64,000 nucleotides of DNA from Seonamhaeicola sp. ML3 (GCF_023273855.1 NZ_CP096884.1:1178001-1242000), one strand, 5' to 3'; positions 9,057 through 17,622 are shown, counted from the first letter of the stretch. A program made the numbers and translations. The notes: generated from the letters alone by a model not told the origin.

Positions 9057-10585
9057 TTTTCTTCTAATACTTTTAAATTAATTTTCAAACTATCATCAGG
9101 CCAGTTAACTTGGTAACTGGCCTTTAGGATAGAATCTATTTTAGGAGTTTCAAGCTCCCATTCATGCCATGCCTGAGGGCTAACAGAATAATTATTGGAC
9201 TGAGATTTATAGGATCTAGTTACCACGAATAGTATGTAGAATATCCAAAAAATCAGTTTAATAATCCAAACGATATTTGCATCCCAATTATAATTGTTCA
9301 TCTGCTCGCGTTCAGCCAACCTTTGATAAACGACTGGCTCGTATGGTTCTTGTACTTGAGCAACATGAGCAACCGTTTGCGAATACCGTTTTACTGATTC
9401 ATTATTAACCCAACTATCAATCAAAGTCAAGGCTTTGCTGCAAGGCTCTTCATTGTACTTTGCTTTAGCCTGAACAATGTGTCTGTCTGGTAAGCCAATT
9501 TCAAGTGTTGCCAAACGCTCTGCTGGCTGCCCCATAACCTCTTTTTGCAAAGAGAATATAGCACTTTGCTTGTTAAAACAATCGTCATCATAGTCTGCAA
9601 CACAGTGTTTCATGGCTTCACCTTCTTCATACAACTCATAAGAGTTTTTCAACTCAATGGTTTTGTAAACTACTTTACAACCGTTAAGTTCTTCCTCTAT
9701 AAAAAGAGGCGGGATTCCAGAAGCCTCCCATTGCAATACATTACCGTTTTCAAAATGCTTTTTTCTATGCCATTCATTGGCTTGGTTAAGCAACGCATTG
9801 AACGTTCTACCTTTCATAGAAAAAGATTGGTCTTCATAATACTTCACCGCCAAGTATTCTTGGATATGATTTATCTCATTACTTTCCAAACATTCTACTT
9901 TTGCAAAAAACTGAACTACAGAACTCCAAAACACTTCATGGTTTTCGTTTGTATTAGCCAAATCTGAATGGGCAATCACTTTTGCCGCTGCTTCTTTAGC
10001 CCCAAAACCAACAGCTTGAGCATAACGTATAGCCTGATTTACATAAAAATATGGGGGTGCACTTCTAAAAACGTGCGCCATTTTATGGGTAAACGTTACG
10101 GGAAACTGAGACAAACTCAATACACTAGCACCTTTACCCAATTGAACGTACCATAACATATGCAAATTATTAAATCCATAGAATGTGTTCTCCAAAAATT
10201 TTGGAGCTTCATACTTAGCAAAACAGTGCGTAATTAAGCTACTTATTTGCTCCGTTGGATCTAACCTTTTGTTTTCCCATGCCTCTACAGGTCTTACTAA
10301 TTTGTTACCAAACGAACTTATATTATGCAATACCTTCACATAATTATAGTTTCTCAAAACAGCATAGCATTTATCACTGTGTGCTTGTAGCAATAGTGCT
10401 CTAAACGTTTTTCTTTTCCAAGTGTATTTCTTTTTACTGGTTTTAGAAAAGAATTCTCGAAGCATAGATTCTACTGTGCCTTTGTAGCGTTGTGGTTTAT
10501 TCTCTTCGTTGTACACTTGTTCTACCAAGGCTACATAAGTGCTATGTTTTGTGTTTTCGCTTTTTGTATTCCATATAGTTTTCAT
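9038..10585 (-). CDS. PcfJ-domain protein coupled to RtcB
   Basis: The 515-residue product contains a PcfJ-type core at about residues 300-395: YELYEEGEAMKHCVADYDDDC (conserved G-x-x-M-x-H-C-V), LEIGLPDRHIVQAKAKYNEEP and a following helix ending SWV. PcfJ is named from a conjugative-plasmid protein; its biochemical activity is not established to my knowledge. Residues 1-290 are mostly helical and unclassified. A single membrane helix sits near the C-terminus (about 437-456). The stop overlaps the rtcB start by 19 nt. No conjugation genes are nearby, so a link with RNA repair is more sensible here than one with conjugation. Confidence 0.8.
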   Translation of the reverse strand: MKTIWNTKSENTKHSTYVALVEQVYNEENKPQRYKGTVESMLREFFSKTSKKKYTWKRKTFRALLLQAHSDKCYAVLRNYNYVKVLHNISSFGNKLVRPVEAWENKRLDPTEQISSLITHCFAKYEAPKFLENTFYGFNNLHMLWYVQLGKGASVLSLSQFPVTFTHKMAHVFRSAPPYFYVNQAIRYAQAVGFGAKEAAAKVIAHSDLANTNENHEVFWSSVVQFFAKVECLESNEINHIQEYLAVKYYEDQSFSMKGRTFNALLNQANEWHRKKHFENGNVLQWEASGIPPLFIEEELNGCKVVYKTIELKNSYELYEEGEAMKHCVADYDDDCFNKQSAIFSLQKEVMGQPAERLATLEIGLPDRHIVQAKAKYNEEPCSKALTLIDSWVNNESVKRYSQTVAHVAQVQEPYEPVVYQRLAEREQMNNYNWDANIVWIIKLIFWIFYILFVVTRSYKSQSNNYSVSPQAWHEWELETPKIDSILKASYQVNWPDDSLKINLKVLEEKWQNLN

Positions 10586-10611
10586 TTTAAAGTTCTTTAC
10601 AAGATTAATGT

Positions 10612-10671
10612 CTACGTAAAGCCACTTAACGGTTCTCTTTGATTACCGTAATTGAATTGATATTTAATCAT
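10612..10671 (-). CDS. Possible 19-residue ORF just upstream of the PcfJ gene
   Basis: An ATG-initiated frame encodes a 19-residue peptide starting MIKYQFNYGNQR and ending in SGFT. It lies between the second leader terminator and the PcfJ start. Nothing beyond its position supports translation, so it may be chance. Confidence 0.2.
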   Translation of the reverse strand: MIKYQFNYGNQREPLSGFT

Positions 10672-10693
10672 TTTGTTTTTGGCTTCTTCAGAT

Positions 10694-10733
10694 TAAAAAA
10701 AAAGCCCAGTTCTAATTAAAGAACCGGACTTTT
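10694..10733 (-). terminator. Second leader terminator, overlapping a nonapeptide ORF
   Basis: On the minus strand AAAG-T-CC-G-GTTCT pairs with AGAAC-T-GG-G-CTTT across a 6-nt loop and is followed by nine T residues. The two non-Watson-Crick positions are G-U pairs only when read as minus-strand RNA (A-C mismatches on the other strand), which shows the structure belongs to the minus-strand transcript. The codons of the short ORF at 10712-10741 form the 5 prime arm, so a ribosome there would block the hairpin. This is the layout of a translation-dependent attenuator, about 110 nt before the PcfJ start. Confidence 0.75.
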
Positions 10734-10741
10734 CTAAGCAT
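10712..10741 (-). CDS. Candidate leader peptide MLRKVRFFN
   Basis: A nine-codon frame is preceded by AAAGGAGG at a 6-8 nt spacing, an unusually good Shine-Dalgarno sequence for Bacteroidota, which mostly lack them. An in-frame ATG two codons upstream is possible but directly abuts the AGGAGG. The codons run through the 5 prime arm of the terminator at 10694-10733. Suggested role: leader peptide whose translation decides read-through into the PcfJ-rtcB operon. No homologue could be checked. Confidence 0.4.
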   Translation of the reverse strand: MLRKVRFFN

Positions 10742-10755
10742 AAACATCCTCCTTT

Positions 10756-10854
10756 CTACAAAGGGATGTTCGGTTCAAATTCTTTTAATATTCTATTTGT
10801 AACTAGGATAATTCCTGTGTGATATAATGATTTCATTGTTTTATTTTTAGACAT
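10756..10854 (-). CDS. Candidate 32-residue leader ORF
   Basis: The frame starts with an ATG directly after the T-run of the first leader terminator and encodes a 32-residue peptide (MSKNKTMKSLYHTG at the start, EFEPNIPL at the end). Its stop is 8-9 nt before the start of the nonapeptide ORF, across the AGGAGG, so the two could be translationally linked. Composition is protein-like (few rare codons, balanced charge), but evidence is limited to position. Confidence 0.35.
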   Translation of the reverse strand: MSKNKTMKSLYHTGIILVTNRILKEFEPNIPL

Positions 10855-10882
10855 AAAAAAACCCGAGTTTTATGGACTCGGG
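10855..10882 (-). terminator. First leader terminator
   Basis: On the minus strand CCCGAGT pairs perfectly with ACTCGGG around a 7-nt loop, followed by seven T residues. It comes 27 nt after the stop of the 30-residue ORF at 10909-11001 and before the 32-residue ORF. Either it ends a short transcript from the promoter at 11034-11066 or it acts as a first attenuation point. Confidence 0.75.
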
Positions 10883-10908
10883 CTCTGTTATATTTGTTAA
10901 TACTTGTT

Positions 10909-11001
10909 TTATCGTCTATAGATACAATTAACAAAACCCAAATCTAACCATAGCAAATTTGCTAGGTCATTGATTCTATATGTCGATTTTGTAAATTGCA
11001 T
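10909..11001 (-). CDS. Candidate 30-residue leader ORF
   Basis: An ATG-initiated 30-codon frame (MQFTKSTYRINDLANLLW, then LDLGFVNCIYRR) begins about 33 nt after a good promoter -7 box and ends 27 nt before an intrinsic terminator. It is the first ORF of the presumed PcfJ-rtcB leader transcript. No similarity is recognised; supported only by position and the promoter. Confidence 0.35.
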   Translation of the reverse strand: MQFTKSTYRINDLANLLWLDLGFVNCIYRR

Positions 11002-11033
11002 GTTATTCGTTTTAAATTTTATTTTACAGGTTG

Positions 11034-11066
11034 CAAATATATTGCCAGAATTTTATTAATTCCAAA
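11034..11066 (-). promoter_or_regulatory. Bacteroidota-type promoter for the PcfJ-rtcB leader
   Basis: Read on the minus strand, TTTG (11066-11063), a 21-nt spacer and TATATTTG (11041-11034) match the TTTG / TAnnTTTG pattern of the primary sigma factor of Bacteroidota. It lies just beyond the stop of the upstream gene (11079), so the leader and PcfJ-rtcB can be transcribed separately from it. Confidence 0.65.
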
Positions 11067-11078
11067 TAAAAATTGAAA

Positions 11079-11960
11079 TCAGGGTTTATTTAAAGTCGTT
11101 CTAAGAATAGCATGATCAGATTTCCAGGTACTTATTTTTTCTGTTTTAAGTATCTCTAAATCTCTAGAAACCCAGATATGATCTAGAGAAAGCAGAGGAA
11201 TGTTCCAAAACCAAGTCTCTCTAAACCCATTACCTTTTTCGTTAAATGCATGATTGAAATTTTGTTTTATTGGCTTTAGGTATTTTGACTCGAAGGGCAT
11301 ATTAAAATCTCCCATTAAAACTGCGTTGTTGTAATCTGTAAGTGCTTCTTCTATTACATCAACACCCCATTTACGAGGCACATCTATACTCCCTGCTATA
11401 TCAACCGCATAAAAATCCAATCCAAAAGTCTCGAAATGAATTACATAAGAACTAAAATTTCTAAGCGTTGTATTCCTAATAATTATTTTATCCTTAGAAA
11501 AAATCCCAATTTCCTTTGATGGGTGTTTATAAAAATGATAGCTTGGATATTTTGCTTTTACCTCTTCTAGATTGTTTCCTTTATATTCAACTAAAACTAT
11601 AACATCTGGGACACTTTCTGTTTCCTCAAAAACATCTTTGAACCCTTTTTCATGTGAAGTATTCCAAAAAACTACCTCTAAATCATGTTCGCCTCCATCT
11701 TTGGTAAAATTAACTTTAAAACTTCTACTTAACCATACCGCCAGAAGAATAGCAGATAATAGTAAGTTGAACTTTCTAAACCTTTTACTCAGAAAAATTG
11801 AGAGCACTAAAATAATCGAAATAATTACCGGTAAAGGAAAGGTATAATACAATAAAGAGGATTGAAATGTATGCTCTTTAACAACAAAATGAATTGCTAT
11901 TAAGCCAATTATAATGACTGCATTAACAATACTAAAAACTAAACGGAAAACTTTTGGCAT
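11079..11960 (-). CDS. Membrane-anchored endonuclease/exonuclease/phosphatase-fold protein
   Basis: The N-terminal 90 residues hold three hydrophobic helices; the rest is an EEP-fold (DNase I-like) catalytic domain. Motifs: VVFWNTSH (first strand), DVIVLVEYKG with a catalytic-type glutamate, GDFNMP, LDHIWVS and WKSDHAIL with the terminal D-H pair. Such proteins cleave phosphodiesters of nucleic acids, lipids or sugars; the substrate cannot be told. The frame is open further upstream (to 11993), but the ATG at 11960 overlaps the preceding stop as TAATG, so this start, translationally coupled to the YCII-like lipoprotein, is preferred. Confidence 0.8.
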   Translation of the reverse strand: MPKVFRLVFSIVNAVIIIGLIAIHFVVKEHTFQSSLLYYTFPLPVIISIILVLSIFLSKRFRKFNLLLSAILLAVWLSRSFKVNFTKDGGEHDLEVVFWNTSHEKGFKDVFEETESVPDVIVLVEYKGNNLEEVKAKYPSYHFYKHPSKEIGIFSKDKIIIRNTTLRNFSSYVIHFETFGLDFYAVDIAGSIDVPRKWGVDVIEEALTDYNNAVLMGDFNMPFESKYLKPIKQNFNHAFNEKGNGFRETWFWNIPLLSLDHIWVSRDLEILKTEKISTWKSDHAILRTTLNKP

Positions 11961-12499
11961 TATCTCAACGGAAAACCTTTTGCAGCCCACCAAGGATGCA
12001 TTTCTATCTCTAATCTTCCGGCTTTAACTGCAGGATCAGCGTTTGCTAAACTATCGGCCATTTTAAGGGTTGGCACATTGTAAATAGTCACGCCCTTAAT
12101 GGTACTTTTATCATCAAAAGGCCCCGAAATATCGGCATAACCCAAATCATACATCTTACCTAAATGCTCCAAATGCCCTTTTTGGATAAGAGCAGCTTCT
12201 TCTTCGTTTTGGGTTCTTATAGCGCCTTCTTTGAGAAAGGCTATAAAATATTTTTGCATTATTACAGTGTCCTTCAAATTTTCATCATAGTAGCTTTCGG
12301 CAGCAAAACCTTGCTCTTTTAATTCTGCCAATAATGCTTTTGTACTTTTCTTTTCGGGTTCTTTTATAATTTCAACCGGTACCGAATCTATTACTTCTTC
12401 AGCAATTGTATCAACTGTACTTGGAAGATTATCTTGGTTCTCTTTCTTGCATGAAACTAGTAAGATTGCAACAAATAGTACTAATAGTTGTGTTCTCAT
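11960..12499 (-). CDS. Lipoprotein with YCII-like domain
   Basis: Starting at the ATG at 12499 gives MRTQLLVLFVAILLVSC, a good lipoprotein signal; an upstream TTG at 12517 would add six residues and overlap the previous gene. After a proline/acid-rich linker, residues 75-179 resemble a YCII fold (YFIAFLKEGAIR, QKGHLEHLGKMYDLGYADISGPF, GVTIYNV, DPAVKAGRLEIEMHPWW). YCII domains are ferredoxin-like folds with a conserved histidine; their function is largely unknown. It lies between the CYTH gene and the EEP-fold gene with tight spacing, so the three form an operon. Confidence 0.75.
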   Translation of the reverse strand: MRTQLLVLFVAILLVSCKKENQDNLPSTVDTIAEEVIDSVPVEIIKEPEKKSTKALLAELKEQGFAAESYYDENLKDTVIMQKYFIAFLKEGAIRTQNEEEAALIQKGHLEHLGKMYDLGYADISGPFDDKSTIKGVTIYNVPTLKMADSLANADPAVKAGRLEIEMHPWWAAKGFPLR

Positions 12500-12510
12500 T
12501 TTTATATTTT

Positions 12511-12978
12511 TTACCAATCACAGTAAGGCTTCTTACTCAATTGGGAGTTGTAATATTTTATGTCTCCAGTTACTTCTTCACCCAACCACGATGGTTTATC
12601 AAAAACCTCATCTACAGAATTAAGCTCTACCTCGGCAATTACCAAACCTTCATTACTACCAAAAAACTGGTCTATCTCAAAAGTATGGTTTTTTACGGGC
12701 ACCTCATAACGCATTTTATCAATAACCCCTGATTCGCAGATATTTAACAAACTTTTAGCGTCTTCATCGGTAATTTCGGTTTCCCATTCAAAACGTTTTA
12801 AACCGTCATCGGTCGATTTTCCTTTTACAGTTAAAAAACCTGTATCGCCTTTAAGTCTTACCCTAACTGTTCGCTCCTCATGGGTATTTAAAAACCCCTG
12901 AATGATTCTTGTTTTCTTATTGGCTTCTGCTTTATAAGCATCAGATTTTACTAAAAATTTACGTTCTATTTCTATCAT
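12511..12978 (-). CDS. CYTH-domain protein (tunnel-fold triphosphatase type)
   Basis: The protein of 155 residues opens with MIEIERKFLV, the ExExK signature of CYTH proteins, followed by tunnel-lining basic and acidic residues (RVRLKG, FLTVKGK, RFEWETEI, MRYEVPV, IAEVEL). Members hydrolyse inorganic triphosphate or thiamine triphosphate, or are class IV adenylate cyclases; short stand-alone bacterial forms are mostly triphosphatases. The exact substrate is not predictable. First gene of a three-gene minus-strand operon, divergent from dinB. Confidence 0.85.
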   Translation of the reverse strand: MIEIERKFLVKSDAYKAEANKKTRIIQGFLNTHEERTVRVRLKGDTGFLTVKGKSTDDGLKRFEWETEITDEDAKSLLNICESGVIDKMRYEVPVKNHTFEIDQFFGSNEGLVIAEVELNSVDEVFDKPSWLGEEVTGDIKYYNSQLSKKPYCDW

Positions 12979-13097
12979 ACTCTATAAAATTCCAAAAAAT
13001 TCAATTTCTAAATTCCAAAATAAAAACTGGTTAAATATTGCCTTTGGCTTTTGGAATTTAAGTTTTTGTTATTCAAAATTAGTATAATTTTGTTCTT

Positions 13098-14198
13098 ATG
13101 TCTATTGATTTACCAATACGAAAAATTATTCATGTGGATATGGATGCTTTTTATGCTTCCGTAGAACAAATGGACAACCCGAAATTAAAAGGAAAACCTA
13201 TTGCGGTTGGCGGCGGTGGAAAACGTGGCGTGGTTAGTGCCGCCAGTTACGAGGCAAGAAAATTTGGTGTTAAGAGTGCTATGGCTGGCAACTTGGCCCA
13301 AAAGTTATGCCCCGAAATTATTTTTGTACGCCCCAATTTTGAACGCTACTCAGAAATCTCAAAAAGAATAAGAGCCATTTTTTTTGATTATACAGATTTG
13401 GTAGAACCGTTATCTCTGGACGAAGCCTATCTTGATGTTACCAAAAACAAAAAAGGGAACCCTAGCGCTTCATTGATTGCCAAAGAGATTAGAGATCGTA
13501 TTTTGAATGAGGTTGGGCTTACAGCCTCTGCAGGTATCTCAATCAATAAATTTATTGCTAAAATAGCTAGCGATTACAACAAACCTAATGGGCAAAAAAC
13601 TGTGAATCCAGAAGAAGTTCTAGAATTTTTAGAACAATTGGACATTAGAAAATTCTACGGCGTGGGAAAGGTAACTGCCGAAAAAATGTACCAGAAAGGT
13701 ATTTTTACTGGACTGGATTTAAAACAAAAATCGTTAGAGTATTTAGATAAGAACTTTGGAAAATCAGGCCGCTATTACTATTACGTCGTAAGAGGTATTC
13801 ATAATAGTGAAGTAAAACCACATCGCATTAGAAAATCGTTAGCAGCTGAACGCACCTTTAGCGAAAATCTATCCAGTGAAGTATTTATGCTTGAAAAACT
13901 AGAACATATTGCACAAGAAGTTTCTAAACGATTAAACAAAAGCAAGGTGGCCGGTAAAACAGTGACCTTAAAAATTAAATACAGTGACTTTACGCTACAA
14001 ACGCGAAGTAAAACATTGCCTTATTTTATTAATGATAAAGCTATAATTTTAGAAACTGCCAAAGACTTGTTATATCAAGAAAAACTGAATAATTCGGTGA
14101 GATTATTAGGAATTTCGCTGTCCAATTTAAATACAGAAAAAAAGAAAAAACCAGTTGAAAAAGAAGCAATAAGTGTACAGTTGAAATTTGAGTTTTAA
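13098..14198 (+). CDS. dinB: DNA polymerase IV (Y-family, translesion)
   Basis: The product of 366 residues has the Y-family palm and little-finger layout. The opening IIHVDMDAFYASVEQ carries the metal-binding aspartates D14 and D16, VVSAASYEARKFGVKSAM is the conserved nucleotide-binding segment, and SLDEAYLDVT supplies the second acidic pair. The HhH region (KFYGVGKVTAEKMYQKGI) follows. The enzyme copies past damaged bases with low fidelity. A TATAATTTTG box lies about 8 nt before the ATG. No LexA-type site was recognised. The final residues VQLKFEF could resemble a beta-clamp binding tail. Confidence 0.95.
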   Translation: MSIDLPIRKIIHVDMDAFYASVEQMDNPKLKGKPIAVGGGGKRGVVSAASYEARKFGVKSAMAGNLAQKLCPEIIFVRPNFERYSEISKRIRAIFFDYTDLVEPLSLDEAYLDVTKNKKGNPSASLIAKEIRDRILNEVGLTASAGISINKFIAKIASDYNKPNGQKTVNPEEVLEFLEQLDIRKFYGVGKVTAEKMYQKGIFTGLDLKQKSLEYLDKNFGKSGRYYYYVVRGIHNSEVKPHRIRKSLAAERTFSENLSSEVFMLEKLEHIAQEVSKRLNKSKVAGKTVTLKIKYSDFTLQTRSKTLPYFINDKAIILETAKDLLYQEKLNNSVRLLGISLSNLNTEKKKKPVEKEAISVQLKFEF

Positions 14199-14218
14199 TA
14201 TTTACTACCTTTAGGTGT

Positions 14219-15331
14219 ATGATAAATAAAGTCATCATATCTTTCAGAATCCTTCTTTTAGCTATTACTTTCTTCTGTTTTTTCCCATCATCTATTTTTT
14301 CCCAAGAACAAACGATTAAAGATTCCCAGAGACCTATTGACGACATGGTCTCGAAAATAAAAACACATGTTGACCCTGAATTTGTTTATGAATATGCCCA
14401 AACAAAATTTGTTCCACCAAATGGAAAAACACTACTTATCATGGGGCAAACGGTTGAAAGTATTACTGAATATCAGAATCATTTTTCTAATGAAAAAGCA
14501 CCTGGTGGGTGGTCTGCTTATTGGGCGATAACAGAATTTAAAGGTGTTACAGAAAGACATAAAAATGACACCGGCAGCTCTCAAAACCACCAAATGTTGG
14601 TTGACAAATTTCCAAATACGGTAATACAAAGTGCTATGTGGATGGTTGGTAAATGGGGTATTACTGAAAATGCCACTTTGGGTTATTATGATAAGGTCAT
14701 TGAAAAGTATGCTGCTTGGGCAAAATCTCTAAACCGACCGATATATCTAAGAATAGGTTACGAATTTGATGGACCTCATAACGAATTAGAACCTAAACAA
14801 TACAAAAGAATATACAAGCGTATTGTGGATATATTAAGAAATAAAGGTGTAAATAACATTGCTTTTGTATGGCATTCTTATGCTTCTAAACCATTTAAAG
14901 ATTACAAATTGTCTGATTGGTATCCTGGGGATGAATATGTAGATTGGGTGGCTATATCTGTTTTCGGGCATGCCTACAATTCGCACTTTGGTTCTTATTG
15001 CGATAGGGTTTTAGAATTTGCCAAGCAACATAAAAAACCGGTTATGATTGCAGAATCTAACCCTGTAAATGGTATTGAGAAAAGTAACCTCAACGTTTGG
15101 GATGACTGGTTTGTTAATTACTTCAGCTTCATCTACAACAAGAATATTAAAGCGGTTAGTTTTATAAATGAAAATTGGCAAAACCTCAATATTCCTGGGA
15201 TTCAAGAGTGGCAAGATGCTCGACTCCAGAATAATGAAAAAATATCTGAAGCATGGTTTATGGAAACCGATAAAGACTATTACTTAAAGCAGTCTCCTCA
15301 ACTATTTGAATTATTAGGCTACAAAGAATAG
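14219..15331 (+). CDS. Secreted GH26-like glycoside hydrolase
   Basis: The product of 370 residues has a signal peptide (residues 1-29, ending FSQ). The mature part looks like a (beta/alpha)8 barrel of the GH26 type: RPIYLRIGYEFDG with likely acid/base E182, NNIAFVWHSY, DWVAISVFGHAY, and PVMIAESNPVNG with likely nucleophile E279. GH26 enzymes are mostly mannanases and related endo-glycanases; the substrate here is open. It follows dinB by 20 nt and is not in a polysaccharide-utilisation locus in this window. Confidence 0.75.
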   Translation: MINKVIISFRILLLAITFFCFFPSSIFSQEQTIKDSQRPIDDMVSKIKTHVDPEFVYEYAQTKFVPPNGKTLLIMGQTVESITEYQNHFSNEKAPGGWSAYWAITEFKGVTERHKNDTGSSQNHQMLVDKFPNTVIQSAMWMVGKWGITENATLGYYDKVIEKYAAWAKSLNRPIYLRIGYEFDGPHNELEPKQYKRIYKRIVDILRNKGVNNIAFVWHSYASKPFKDYKLSDWYPGDEYVDWVAISVFGHAYNSHFGSYCDRVLEFAKQHKKPVMIAESNPVNGIEKSNLNVWDDWFVNYFSFIYNKNIKAVSFINENWQNLNIPGIQEWQDARLQNNEKISEAWFMETDKDYYLKQSPQLFELLGYKE

Positions 15332-15444
15332 ATTAATTTATTTTGTAAAAATAGCCATGGAAATATTCCAGAATGATGAGAATACCACAACCTAAACTCA
15401 AACAAAGGGGATTTGAAATCTATAGTTTTAACTTTCGCTTGAAA

Positions 15445-15483
15445 ATAAAAAAAAGCGTTTCCAAAAATACTTGAAAACGCTTT
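15445..15483 (-). terminator. Intrinsic terminator of pyk
   Basis: On the minus strand AAAGCGTTT pairs with AAACGCTTT and is followed by a long T tract (A-rich 15445-15454 on the plus strand). It lies just after the pyk stop at 15506. Confidence 0.75.
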
Positions 15484-15505
15484 AGTGATATATCTCTTTT
15501 CGTTT

Positions 15506-16948
15506 TTAGAAACTACAACTTGTTATTTCTGTAACTCTTAAAGTATTTACCATACCCTTTTCTTGAATAGGCATAGCCGCTAAACTTACTAACATATCTC
15601 CTGCCTCTACAAAACCTTTTTCGCAGGCAATTTTGTTCACATCTTCGATAGTTTCATCGGTGCTTACAAAACGCTCATAATGAAATGTTTGAACTCCCCA
15701 AAGCAAACTTAAACGTGTTAAAATACGCTTGTTGGAAGTAAATACCAAAATATGACACGATGGTCTCCAAGCAGATATCTGGAATGCTGTATAACCACTA
15801 TTAGTAAGAGTAGAAATAGCTTTGGCATCGATTTCATTTGCCATGTTCGCTGCATGATAACATATGGATTTTGTGATGTAACGATTGGTACGTATATGAG
15901 GTGGTAATTGAGGTACTTTAATTAGTTTAGAATCTTCAACACTAGTTAAAATACTGGCCATCTGTCTTATAACTTGTACAGGATAATTACCAACCGAAGT
16001 TTCTCCAGATAACATAACTGCATCTGCACCATCCATAACCGAGTTTGCAACGTCGTTAACCTCTGCTCTGGTAGGCGTTAAACTGGAAATCATAGTTTCC
16101 ATCATTTGAGTTGCAATAATTACCGGAATTCTGGCTTTTTTAGCTCGTAATACCAATTGCTTTTGAATTAACGGTACGTCTGCTGCAGGAATTTCCACTC
16201 CCAAATCACCACGCGCTACCATAATCCCATCACAATGAGTTACGATTTTATCAATGTTCTCTATAGCCTCAGGTTTTTCAATCTTAGCTACAATAGGAAT
16301 TTTATAATCGCTGTGCTTATTAATTAAATCTCGTAATTGCATTAAATCTTCGGCATGACGCACAAAAGACAACGCTATCCAATCTACATTTTGAGAAATA
16401 GCAAACTCAGCATCTTTAATATCCTTTTCTGTAAGTGCAGGCTGAGAAATGTTGGTATTTGGTAGGTTTACCCCTTTTTTAGATTTAAGAGGCCCACCTT
16501 GAATTACCTTTGCTACAACTTCACTTTTCTGATCCGTAGAAACAACCTCAAAAATTAATTTACCGTCATCTAAAAGAATGCGCTCTCCAGGTTTAGCATC
16601 TTGAGGAAATCTGTCGTAGGTCATGTAAACACGTTCTTTGGTACCTTCAAAACGTTCTCCTGTGGCAAAAATGATTTCGTCACCAGGATTAACAACTACT
16701 TCTTCCTTCATTACTCCGACACGAAGTTTTGGCCCTTGTAAATCTGCTAATATTGCGGCAGTATAACCGTACTCTTCATTGAGCTCTCTAATCATTTCAA
16801 TACGTTCGGTTACATCGGTATAATCGGCATGGGAAAAATTTATTCTGAAAACATTAACGCCTTCTTCAAGCATTCCTTTAAGTACTTCCTTGGTGCTTGT
16901 CGCAGGTCCTAATGTCGCTACTATTTTAGTTTTCTTTGTTAATGGCAT
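15506..16948 (-). CDS. pyk: Pyruvate kinase
   Basis: This enzyme converts phosphoenolpyruvate and ADP to pyruvate and ATP at the end of glycolysis. The 480-residue sequence is collinear with the family: TKIVATLGPAT, NFSHADY, ILADLQGPKLRVG, the B domain, then PIVAKIEKPEAIENID, GIMVARGDLGVEIP, ATQMMETMI and TRAEVNDVANSVMDGADAVMLSGET. The C-terminal allosteric domain is short but present. It follows the IPExxxVDY gene by 3 nt, a conserved pairing in Flavobacteria. Confidence 0.97.
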   Translation of the reverse strand: MPLTKKTKIVATLGPATSTKEVLKGMLEEGVNVFRINFSHADYTDVTERIEMIRELNEEYGYTAAILADLQGPKLRVGVMKEEVVVNPGDEIIFATGERFEGTKERVYMTYDRFPQDAKPGERILLDDGKLIFEVVSTDQKSEVVAKVIQGGPLKSKKGVNLPNTNISQPALTEKDIKDAEFAISQNVDWIALSFVRHAEDLMQLRDLINKHSDYKIPIVAKIEKPEAIENIDKIVTHCDGIMVARGDLGVEIPAADVPLIQKQLVLRAKKARIPVIIATQMMETMISSLTPTRAEVNDVANSVMDGADAVMLSGETSVGNYPVQVIRQMASILTSVEDSKLIKVPQLPPHIRTNRYITKSICYHAANMANEIDAKAISTLTNSGYTAFQISAWRPSCHILVFTSNKRILTRLSLLWGVQTFHYERFVSTDETIEDVNKIACEKGFVEAGDMLVSLAAMPIQEKGMVNTLRVTEITSCSF

Positions 16949-16951
16949 TAG

Positions 16952-17431
16952 CTAAAAAATTAAATGGTCCTTAAATTTTAATTGATCGGGTTGAATACTG
17001 TAAGCAGTGGCTACTTGAGGTATTTTTAATATACTATTCAGAATGTACTTTTCTTTAGTGAAATTAAAGTCGCTATTTATCTTTATAAAATAATTAACGG
17101 TTTTGCGTTCTGGTATTAGGTAATCGGTCCTTGTTATTTTTTCTTGAACATTGAATAAAGAACCTTGATTAGCTTGTCTGTAATATTCTGTTTTGCAGAT
17201 ATTAGAGACCAAATTCCAAATAGTTTGTTGTCTGCAATCTTCCCATTCGTATATGGAATAGAACGATTTTGAGTTTGGAAAATCTAAATCTTTAGATTTT
17301 CTGGTAAGTGTTATGCCTAAAAACTTGTTTAAAAGAAATGCTAACCTATAGTCTTCAAGATTGCAGTGAACTGCAACTAAAGTAAATAGGTCTTCATCAA
17401 TAGCATCTAAAACGAGTTTATGAACTGCCAT
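16952..17431 (-). CDS. IPExxxVDY family protein
   Basis: The product of 159 residues carries the family signature near residue 105 as LIPERKTVNYFIKI. The family is restricted to Bacteroidota and has no known function; it is regularly found between rnc and pyk, as here. The sequence is acidic-aromatic, without signal peptide or membrane segment, so it is probably cytoplasmic. Stop of this gene is 3 nt before the pyk start. Confidence 0.85.
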   Translation of the reverse strand: MAVHKLVLDAIDEDLFTLVAVHCNLEDYRLAFLLNKFLGITLTRKSKDLDFPNSKSFYSIYEWEDCRQQTIWNLVSNICKTEYYRQANQGSLFNVQEKITRTDYLIPERKTVNYFIKINSDFNFTKEKYILNSILKIPQVATAYSIQPDQLKFKDHLIF

Positions 17432-17622
17432 ACCCTAATTTTAGGCGTAAATATAATATTTAAAATGCTGAATAGTAAAGGGTTTTAACTAATCTTGAGG
17501 ATAAAGCTAACTAAAACGTTATAGTTTATATGGTTTGAATCACAAAAAACAGGAATCCCTAAAAGGAGTAAAATAGTGAAGGCTACTTATTACCAACGGT
17601 ATACTGCATACCTGGCACGATA

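Noticed and set aside
9545..9967. A 140-codon plus-strand frame inside the PcfJ-domain gene
   Set aside because: Antisense shadow; Phe/Tyr/Ile-rich composition and no start context, while the PcfJ motif lies on the minus strand.
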